Below, piece by piece: positions 56,689 through 64,000 of a DNA stretch of 64,000 bases. Source of the DNA: Prosopocoilus inquinatus. Its lineage: Eukaryota > Arthropoda > Insecta > Coleoptera > Lucanidae. The notes beneath the pieces are model-generated. The model was not told the DNA's origin. It did no database searches and was given only the letters and a program-made list of their open reading frames with translations. Positions within the stretch are counted from its first letter, which is position 1. Each line of letters starts with the position of its first letter. Position numbers and translations under genes: made by a program. The stretch spans positions 2,542,001 to 2,606,000 of the forward strand of contig JAYKNF010000015.1 in assembly GCA_036172665.1 (NCBI GenBank), read 5' to 3'.

Positions 56689-56752
56689 TCGAGCAGCCTC
56701 TGGACAGCTGTTTCAGCCCTGCTTGGGGCTTCTTCAGCAGAAACGTAGCTAC
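56689..56752 (-). ncRNA. Hammerhead motif, locus E unit 3 (stem I truncated)
   Basis: Core, stem II and stem III intact, but the outer stem I strand is replaced at the inverted junction (56750), leaving only the 4-bp inner helix. Confidence 0.65.
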
Positions 56753-56988
56753 AGCTGAAACAGCTGTCCAGAGGCTGCTCGAGGTTCTCACTGCAATCAA
56801 GAACGATTTGCAAAAAATTTTTCTAAAATCTTTCATTATGCTTTGACAGTAAGCATGGCCGCCTTGCATGGGGGACTCATTAGGAGCAAATCCCGCTTCA
56901 ATTTGTCTATCCTACTGCAATGTTAGGTCAAAAAGCGATAGTAAGATGTCGCTATTTTATATGTTCGTTATTGATTGAAGTGAAAACC

Positions 56989-57053
56989 TCGGGCAGCCTT
57001 TGTACAGCTGTTTCGGCCCTGTTTGGGGCTTCATCAGCAAAGACGTAGCTCGA
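56989..57053 (-). ncRNA. Type I hammerhead ribozyme, locus E subfamily 2, minus
   Basis: Core CTGATGA (57037-57031) and GAAA; stem II GCCCC/GGGGC-type; ACAGCTGT; A at cleavage position; stem I outer helix with one mismatch. Confidence 0.78.
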
Positions 57054-57184
57054 TATTCCCACTGCAAACAAAAACGACTTGTCCAATTTATTCGCAATTG
57101 CGATGTAAGAGTGACGAACAGATAAAACAGCGACATCCTACGATCGCTTTTTGACCTGAGTCGTTTTTGTTTGCAGTGGGAATA

Positions 57185-57249
57185 TCGAGCTACGTCTCTG
57201 CTGAAGAACCCCCAAGCAGGGCTGAAACAGCTGTACAGAGGCTACTCGA
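57185..57249 (+). ncRNA. Type I hammerhead ribozyme, locus E subfamily 2, plus
   Basis: Core CTGAAGA (57201-57207), GAAA, ACAGCTGT, A at cleavage position. Stem II has one internal mismatch, and stem I outer helix has CTCGA paired to TCGAG. Confidence 0.76.
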
Positions 57250-57653
57250 GGTTTTCACTGCAATCAAAAACGATTTACAACAAATTTTTTTAAAAACTTT
57301 CATTATGCTTTGACAGCAAGCGTGGCCGGCTTGCATGGGGGACTTATTAGGAGCAAATCCGCTTCTTTTTGTCTAACCTACTGCAATGTCAGATCAAAAA
57401 GCGATCGTAGGATGTCGCTGTTTTACCTGTTGATAAATTTAGAGTTTATTTAATAATAAATTTGCATTTTGTGAAATAATTTTGATTAATTAAGAAGCTG
57501 CAGGTGTAAATTAAAGAAGAAATTAATAAAGTTAAACTGCTGTAACTTTCTTATTATTCGGTTCTGGTCAAAAGCGAATTAAGAAAAAAGCTTTGTTTTG
57601 ATGTCCTACAGCTACCCTTTCAATCTCCTCCATACGTTGTGAGACACCCAGTA

Positions 57654-59022
57654 TATGTACATTTCATTATTAATTCAATATTAAAATAATTGTCATTATT
57701 TAAATTTAATCCTTATTAATTGACAAAGTAATTATTATTAGGTAAATTACTTAATATTCAATTCAAGCAGTTATTTAATTATAATTTTATTTATATTTAT
57801 ACTTTATGATACATAAACTTACATTTTATTTTGAATCCACGAATCCCAGCCTCCGTTTAATAAAAAAAAACTGAGCTCTATTAGTAATGTTGACGTTTTT
57901 TTTATGTCATTTAAATTGATTTTCAATTAACAAGTAACAAATAACGTCGCACGATTTTTAGCGCTTAACGTGGGGTCCCTGATCAACTGGTTTGAGAATT
58001 TGGCCTCTAAAAGAAAATTTCCAATTTGAGTCTATTTGATAGTTAAAATTTTAAAATTTTTTTTATTATTTTTTCGCTTTGTCGCTTAAAAGCAAATTTA
58101 CTTTTGTGAGTAAAATTTTAGGAGCTGCATATCAAACTAACAATTTCGTCGTTCAACCCTATAATATTTTTGTGGAAACTGTAGGATTAACAGGAGTACT
58201 TGATCGCGTGAGAGTACGAATGCCCTCTTTCTTCTTTGATTTTACTATTTGGTAGAAGTCTATTTTTGACAATTTATAAGATATTGCAATTTTCCTTGAT
58301 TAACTGTTGCTGTAATAAAAGTGAGTTTATGTTCCATAGAATAAGAACATCATTGAAAATTTTACATTTCATGTTTTTTTTGTCTCAAGTGAATCATTTT
58401 TTTTTAAGTGTTGTATAGTACCTTTTTTCTCTTGTGTGTAGTGGTGAGGGTGAGACAAAACGACGTTCAATTTCGAATATATGAGAGCTGTGCATCTTGT
58501 GAATAATAAGCTAAGTTATGAGCAAACGGCGGATCTAAGAAAGTGAACTGGTTTCGTCTGGTTTCAAACAGCGGCAGCCCCAGTACGAAACCTGCATTAC
58601 GTTGTTACCCGCGCTCATATCACATCATATACGACTACTCGGGCTTTCGCGCACTTAGATATCCTCAGAATATTCACAGTTGCAAATCCCAATAGATAAC
58701 AATAACTCTGCGCTGCTTTTGAATAGGTAAAATATAATAAATTATTATATAAATATGTATTTAAAATCGCGCGGCGCCCGACCGCTACTGACAGTGAGGT
58801 TTCGCCCGCGCATCTCTGGGCGGACTTCCATTTAACCAGTACAATACTGTGAGTAACACCGCTTTCATTAATGCACTACTACTCTCTAACTCGCCGATTG
58901 TTCAATATTGCTAATCGCGTGAAGCCGGCAAATACGTAGAGCCGCCTAGATATTGAATTTATAATATTTCATCGCTTCGTTGTAATAATAATCCGAACCA
59001 CTTTTTTCAATTCTTTCAGTGG
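57654..59022. other. No gene recognised; likely holds the 5' LTR of the gypsy element at right
   Basis: AT-rich until about 58500, then mixed composition. Gag coding starts just after. LTR ends could not be set because the 3' LTR is outside the window. Confidence 0.3.
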
Positions 59023-59275
59023 TTATGAGTTAAGAATTAGGGGTGTGTTAACTGATCGAAAGGATGTTAGCAGTAAAAGAAAAATTTTGTCTCGTTCATT
59101 AGATAGAGATAGGTCAAGACATAATTTAGAGTATACTGATCGTCTTTATGATTTTAAGACTGAGCAGGAGGTAATTAATCAAACGATTGAATCAATTAAG
59201 AATATCATTGAGGTCTTCGAAGGCCCCAAATCTGACTCTACTTTGATAAGGGCTGGGTGGCGGATCATTTATTTA
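59023..59275 (+). pseudogene. Gypsy gag, N-terminal part
   Basis: Open frame with charged, helical sequence (KILSRSLDRDRSRHNLEYTD, NQTIESIKNIIEVFEGP), ending in RIIYL exactly where the hAT element enters. The frame continues as LIHRIKRIVGNE at 61465. Confidence 0.65.
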
Positions 59276-61456
59276 TAGAGACCGGATTTATAAGTTTTTA
59301 CAAGTTTTTTACGCTGACATACCTAAACTTGGCGTTTTGTATTTATATGTTTGTCGATTAGAGAAGCCCAAAAATGGTAGTTTTATTTCGCATATAACTT
59401 AATATTTTAGGCTTTTAGCGCATATTTATTTATTTATCCATATATTGATATAAATAACATTATAATTCCATATACGGTCAATATTCAAGTCTGCAGCTTT
59501 TCCAAGAAGTAATTTATTCTCCTCAACGTCTGGCCACTTTATTTTACGATTTCCCGGAATGTGATTTTCTGGGAATCTGTAGCGACTTGCACTTGTATTT
59601 TGCACTTATGTTTTGCATTTCAGTTTGAGATAAGAACTCCGTGAATGTGTGTGACTAGTGACTAGTGTATTTATCAACGCGAATTAGTTGTTATTTTCTT
59701 ATTTAATTTAAAGACGAAATAAATTCAGTGCTTATCTTTTCAAAATGCCGAAAGTAGCATCCTCTCGATCCGAGCTATTGAAAAAATGGATTAAAGCATC
59801 TAAACATCTAACTACAGATGGAAAAGTTATTTTTTGCAACGCATACTCAAAACAGGTAGATACCTTACAAATTCTCTTAAAAATCACATTTTCATTTTGA
59901 CAATATTTTAAGGTGTCGTCAGACCAAAAGTACCAGATTGATCAACGTTTGGCTACAAACCTCCATAAGGAGTCGGAGAAAAGATGTGTGTCTAACTTTA
60001 AGCAGTCTTTTATTTCTTCAACAGCCAGTAACTCACAGGGCAGTGACACAGGAAATGAATTCTTTTTAGACTTGTGCAGTGCTATGGCAGAGTCAAACAT
60101 TCCTTGGCATAAACTTGAACAAGCAAGTTTTCGAACTTTTTTGGAAAAATATTGCAATCGTCATATTCCAAATGAATCGACTTTGCGGAAAAACTATCTA
60201 AGTATATGCTACCAGCAACGGATGAAGAAAATAAGAGAGAAGCTTAGCGACAACAATATTTATATAGTAGTTGATGAAACGACAGATGCCTGCGGTCGTT
60301 ATGTAGCAAATATGTTAGCAGGAGTATTAAGCAACACAGTTGCACCAAGATCTTATTTGGTAAATAGTGCAGTTTTGGAAAAAACAAATCATTCAACGAT
60401 CGCACGTTTTATTAACGACAGCTTGACACTTTTATATGCACCTAATCAAGTTAAATCGGAAAATATATTACTAATGGTGTCTGATGCAGCAGCCTACATG
60501 ATAAAAGCAGGACAGGCTTTACAGGTGTTTTACCCAAATCTGATGCACTTCACTTGTATGGCTCACGCAATGAATAGGCTCGCTGAATTGGTGCGACTAG
60601 AATACCCAACAGTAAATAAGTTGATCAATAACGGAAAAAAGGCGTTTCTTAAAGCCCCACTGCGTATACAACACTATAAAGAATTAGCTGCTGACCTGCC
60701 ATTACCACCAGAACCAATAATTACGAGATGGGGTACGTGGCTTGAAGCAGCAAATTTTTACGCAGATAACTTTAAACAATTAAAGGAAATTTTCTTAGAA
60801 TTGGATGATTCCAATTCAGCGGCTTTAAGAATTTGTAAGGAATGCATGTCGAACACAAACATCGGGAATCAATTAGCATTCATTAAAACTCATTTTCGGT
60901 TTTAATATCCACCATTAAAAAGTTGGAATCATCCCAGACGGCTCTATTAGATTCTTTTGAAATGGTCGATGATGCAATTGAAAGTGTAAAATCAATTCCA
61001 GGGGAGATAGGAGAGAAGTTAATGGCAAAATTAGACAAGGTTCTATTACGTAATCCTGACTACAATAAAATGAGGAAAATCTGTTTAGTTTTAAAAGGTC
61101 AAAGTGAAGAGGATTTGGACATGGACCCCAAAGATGTAGCATCCATGAAATTTGCGCCCATTACTTCATGCGATGTCGAGCGTTCGTTTTCCTCTTATAA
61201 AAATATTTTGACAGACAGACGACAAAATTTTACCCCAAATAATTTAAATCAACTGTTGATTATATTTTGTAATCCTACTATTTAAGTGTTAAGTGTTAAA
61301 ATTACTTATATGAAACAATTTATGTTTTTATTATTCTAAAGTATGTATAAGTAAAATAAAATTTTTATCGCATATAATATCCATATTTTGATCCATTTTA
61401 ATCGCATAAAAAAAACTTATTTTCCACTTTTTTAGCACATATAAATCCGGACTTTA
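59276..61456 (+). mobile_element. hAT element with CGGBP1-like transposase, 2181 bp
   Basis: Perfect 8-bp target duplication TTTATTTA (59268-59275, 61457-61464). Ends TAGAGACCGGATTTATA and TAAAGTCCGGATTTATA in inverted orientation. Subterminal words of the type TATCGCATATAA recur near both ends. One transposase gene inside. Removing it rejoins gypsy gag in frame. Confidence 0.9.
59745..61285 (+). pseudogene. CGGBP1-type hAT transposase, two exons, one frameshift
   Basis: Exon 1 59745-59855 (MPKVASSRSELLKKWIKA, with FCNAYSKQ, a degenerate BED-like finger: the second Cys of F-C-x2-C is S), intron 59856-59912 (GTAGAT...TTTAAG), exon 2 from 59913. The DDE/RNase H-fold domain has YIVVDETTDACGRYVAN (D about 60265), SDAAAYMIKAG (about 60480), HFTCMAHAMNRLAE (about 60545), RWGTWLEAANFYA (about 60728) and the C-terminal dimerisation block FAPITSCDVERSFSSYKN (about 61150) with a conserved E. 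A one-base loss in a T run at about 60900 breaks the frame. Otherwise near complete, so a fairly young copy. Confidence 0.9.
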
Positions 61457-61459
61457 TTT

Positions 61460-62155
61460 ATTTAATTCATCGAATTAAACGTATAGTAGGAAATGAGGAG
61501 CTTTCTATTTCATTTAAGAATGAAACTTATGCAACTTGCCTCGAAATAGAAGCTTTACTCTGTGAAAAAGTTGAAACGAAAGACGTTCCTGAAAATGTTA
61601 ATTCATCAATAACATCTCAAAATGCAACACCCGGTGTTTCAAATATTAATTATGTCAATTTTAAACCAACTTCAATTTATAAGTGGGGTATTAAATTCTC
61701 CGGTGATAAGAAAAGTACTCAGTACATCCAGAAAGATTTCTAAAATTGAGCTTTTTAATTCAGCCATTGATCTCTTTTCCGGTAATGCGTTTTTATGGTT
61801 TAGGTCTGTCAAGTCACGTGTAACTGATTGGGATTCTTTAGTTTTTGTATTAAAGCAAGAAATTTTACCAGCTGATTATATCGATGATCTTTGGGAGCAA
61901 ATAAGGACCCGTCTTCAGGAGAAAGAGGAATTGGTTCCTATTTACGTTGCTGTTATGGAGAATCTGTTCAGCAGATTAGGTTCTTATGTGGCTGAATCAA
62001 CTAAGTTGAAATATATACGTAAAAATCTTCAAGCGTATTATACTTCACAATTAGCTTTAACTGAAATTACTAACATACCCTGTCTTTTACAACTTTGCAA
62101 GAAAATTGATGAGGCAAAGGCCCACAAAAAAAAAACATTATTTAAATGTCGCTAA
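61460..62155 (+). pseudogene. Gypsy gag, central part
   Basis: After the hAT element: NETYATCLEIEALL, then IYKWGIKFSGDKKSTQYIQK (about 61675), then in another frame LFNSAIDLFSGNAFLWFRSV (about 61750), WDSLVFVLKQEILPADYIDD, LVPIYVAVMENLFSRLGSYV and KYIRKNLQAYYTSQLALTEI. This KWGxKFSGD...LFSGNAxxWFRS pattern is the capsid domain of a common insect gypsy gag. One frameshift near 61745. Confidence 0.85.
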
Positions 62156-62293
62156 TTTCCATACATCACAGTCTAATTCAGTTCATCGTATTTCGACAGG
62201 TAAAAATAATTACAGTTTAGATTATGAATGATCATTTGATAGGAAATCTAGGAATAAGAAAAAGAGTCCACGAAGGTCAGTAAGTCTACTGTT

Positions 62294-62752
62294 GTGAGAA
62301 CTCAGAGTGATGACATAGGACCAGGTAAAAAAATTCTTTGTTTTAATTGTGATCAACCGAATCACACTTATCGTCATTGTCTTCAGAAAAAAGTTGCCTT
62401 TTGTTACCGTTGTGGTCGGAGAAATGTCATATTATCTCAATGTAACTGTCTTAGGAAATCAAGGGAAGGGGTGTGTACTCCTGAACGCAATAATTCTTCA
62501 TTTTCCTATCCTGATAAATCCAATATTAATACATTTTCTATTTCTGAGGAAGAAAATCTTGTTAAGAAATCATTTGAAATGAATAATTCTGTGAAATTGA
62601 AACTAAAGTCTTCAGATAACAGACCTTATGTTGCAGTAAGTGTTCTGAAAGAACCAGTTGTTGATTTACTCGATTCAGGTGCGACGCACTCTGTCCTGGG
62701 AAAAGATTATAAGAATTTTCTGGCTAAATTCAATTTTAAATTGTATAGATAT
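62294..62752 (+). pseudogene. Gypsy zinc knuckle and start of protease
   Basis: KILCFNCDQPNHTYRHC is a CX2CX4HX4C knuckle; a second Cys-rich repeat FCYRCGRRNVI..C has lost its His. Protease starts RPYVAVSVLKEPVVDLLDSG (catalytic DSGATHSVLG, about 62670). Reading ends at the solo LTR (62753). Confidence 0.85.
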
Positions 62753-63610
62753 TGTCACGCTAAGGGTGGTACCTCCACCCTGTCGCGGTAAGGGGATAGC
62801 GTAGGGTAAAGCTTGAAACAGTTATTTTATAAAAGCGGATACCTCTTATTAATATAAAATATAATATGATGGGGTTTGTTGTTAATTCAACACGGGTGTC
62901 TGCTATTCGGGTCGTCTATGCGCGGCTGGCTTGGTCTGGTGGCGACGGCTTCGACGGCGGTATGTAATGGCGATATCAAGGTCGGCTCGTTGCGGCAGTT
63001 TTACTTTCAGGAACGGATGACCACGGTCTTCTGGCCCGGACGAAATGGCGCTGGTGAAGGAGTGCGGCGATGGCTTTAGCTGGCAGGCTGGCGCGGCTCC
63101 CCGGAACTGGAGTTGACCGGGATGAGATTGGCAGCTTCTGGCTGGGCGTGGACGGTGGTGGCAGAGGGCGTCCTCCGATCGGCGTCAGGATGCTTGGGAT
63201 CACCGTTCCAGGTGGCTCCCCTTCTTCGAGACAGCAGATGTTGCCAATTCGGAGTCGTCCCTAAGCCGACTGCGAAGGCGGCTGCCCTTCTTACAGTAGG
63301 CACTAAGCCTACCGGAGTCGGGTTCGACTGCCTATCTAAATTTTACGCGCACTTTTTATACCAAATTTTTGTTGATTTGCATATTGCGTTATTCGTAACA
63401 TGCCCGGCGTTTAATTGTATTGCTTACTTGATGAAATCATTTGCCCTAATTGTCGCGATTCTGCCGATGTTTGTTTTGAAACAAGAACCGTGTTATATCG
63501 GGTTACCTCACGCATTGTTATGACACTGTTGCCCTCGATTTCACAAGTTCGTGCTTTAATAAATTCTTTATATTATTTTTTATGAAAACTCGAAAACTCC
63601 CATCGTGACA
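62753..63610 (+). repeat. Solo LTR (858 bp), GC-rich, in gypsy protease
   Basis: TGTCACG...CGTGACA ends and a 4-bp target duplication ATAT (62749-62752, 63611-63614). TATAAAA at about 62829 and AATAAA near 63560 give the plus-strand orientation. Much more GC-rich than its host in 62900-63300. The overlapping ORFs here (62876-63523) are shadows of GC-rich non-coding sequence. Confidence 0.85.
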
Positions 63611-64000
63611 ATATCACACTATTCCACTAAACTCAAAGTTACCATGGCTGATGGAAGTGTCCAAAAGGTTTTAGGCTCTGTGTAGGTTCAATTTGTCAAG
63701 TAGTCAAATTTTTAGTTGTTCCCTCCTTAGAGCATTCCGTTATCCTGGAAAGTGATTTTTATCAACAATTTGGGGTCACAATCGATTATAGGGAAGGGAT
63801 TTGGAAGATCCATAGCCAAGTTAGTTGTCTTAATTTTGATGTTCAGAAAGAACCTCGAACTAAGTTTTCACCATCTCCTTTCAAGTTCAAGAAAATTTTT
63901 CGTTCTTCAGTTAAAACAAATTGATGATGTTAGGAAACGTTTCGATCAAATAGGATTAGATAAACATCTGAGTAGGACTCATAAATTGACTCATATAACC
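63611..64000 (+). pseudogene. Gypsy protease C-terminal part and linker, partial
   Basis: KVTMADGSVQKVLGSV (63635), then VVPSLEHSVILESDFYQQFG and VTIDYREGIWKIHSQ (about 63775), the second half of the same aspartic protease, followed by a linker and QIDDVRKRFDQIGLDKHLS at the right edge, where RT should begin. Two frame changes. Confidence 0.78.

Larger units (their letters stand above)
55951..57437 (-). mobile_element. Retrozyme locus E: largest hammerhead-repeat cluster
   Basis: Order: about 2.6 minus-oriented 312-bp units (55951-56752), a plus partial (56753-56966), a minus unit of a diverged subfamily (56968-57158) and its plus partner (57158-57437). Period: TCGTTTTTGATTGC at 56041, 56353 and 56665, exactly 312 bp. 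The junctions at 56752 and 57158 lie in or near the hammerhead. Possible target duplication TTAATAAATTT / TTGATAAATTT (55915 region, 57434 region) has one mismatch. Two subfamilies differ at the cleavage base (C or A). Confidence 0.82.
55846..57651. mobile_element. Mariner-type MITE hosting retrozyme locus E
   Basis: Inverted ends CTGGGTGTTTCA / CTGGGTGTCTCA with TA on both sides (55844-45, 57652-53); arms of about 100 bp share TATGGAGGA and AAAGGGTAGCT. Without the nested retrozymes the element is about 0.3 kb. Confidence 0.75.
59023..64000 (+). mobile_element. Ty3/gypsy-like retrotransposon (gag-protease), runs off right edge
   Basis: Plus-strand pieces 59023-59275, 61457-62752 and 63611-64000 are collinear gag, zinc knuckle and protease. 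They are interrupted by a hAT element (8-bp TSD) and a solo LTR (4-bp TSD). RT lies beyond the window. Confidence 0.82.

Noticed and set aside
55968..56813. 281-codon open frame as a real protein gene
   Set aside because: It is the 312-bp retrozyme unit read repeatedly (104-codon period), spans ribozyme motifs, and other copies have stops. Kept only as a speculative finding.
62876..63523. Overlapping GC-rich ORFs on both strands
   Set aside because: They lie wholly inside a solo LTR with TG..CA ends and a 4-bp TSD; GC richness explains the open frames.

Overview
This window looks like a repeat-rich stretch of an animal nuclear genome, most probably an insect or other arthropod. It is AT-rich, has spliced eukaryotic genes, and carries non-LTR, Ty3/gypsy and Ty1/copia retrotransposons, Tc1/mariner, pogo, hAT and PIF/Harbinger transposons, a Penelope-like element and a complete Maverick/Polinton. 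I see no bacterial operon, no rRNA or tRNA gene, and no convincing host gene except possibly a spliced HARBI1-like gene cut by the left edge. Species cannot be told from the sequence.

Layout. 0-5.4 kb: HARBI1-like gene, a Penelope 3' end, a small MITE, a 5'-truncated LINE RT and a decayed Tc1. 5.4-17.5 kb: one LINE (endonuclease plus RT), split by an 8.5-kb Ty3/gypsy element with both LTRs and by a 409-bp hAT element with an 8-bp TSD. The gypsy element itself holds a tandem array of 312-bp hammerhead repeats in its integrase. 18.0-25.5 kb: a 2.6-kb TIR element inside a broken copia element, a Tc1-like element, and two more hammerhead-repeat loci. 25.6-29.1 kb: a mariner-like TIR element carrying a 2.3-kb palindromic Penelope-like element with GIY-YIG ORFs and one hammerhead motif in each arm. 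29.8-50.1 kb: a copia element on the minus strand, split in gag by a 16.3-kb Polinton (TIRs, 6-bp TSD, DNA polymerase B, integrase, protease, capsid genes). The Polinton carries an intact pogo-like element, a mariner, a solo LTR, MITEs and a further hammerhead-repeat locus. 50-58 kb: MITEs, fold-back elements, solo LTR, copia and mariner pieces, and the largest hammerhead-repeat cluster inside a small mariner-type MITE. 59-64 kb: a gypsy element interrupted by a CGGBP1-type hAT element in gag and an 858-bp solo LTR in protease, running off the right edge.

The most interesting system is the hammerhead repeat family. Five loci carry a unit of exactly 312 bp wherever it is tandem. Each unit contains a recognisable type I hammerhead ribozyme (CTGANGA and GAAA cores, GC-rich stem II, very short self-complementary stem III, two-part stem I). 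Cleavage sites in tandem copies are 312 nt apart, so transcripts should release 312-nt RNAs. Three of five loci are flanked by clear 12-14-bp target duplications, and four of five have an inverted (minus then plus) layout. The Penelope-like element in the same window has the same inverted layout, a 12-bp duplication and its own hammerhead. I infer a non-autonomous retrozyme family mobilised by Penelope-like machinery. Retrozymes and Penelope hammerheads are known classes; this particular family, its composite variants and its nesting history may be undescribed.
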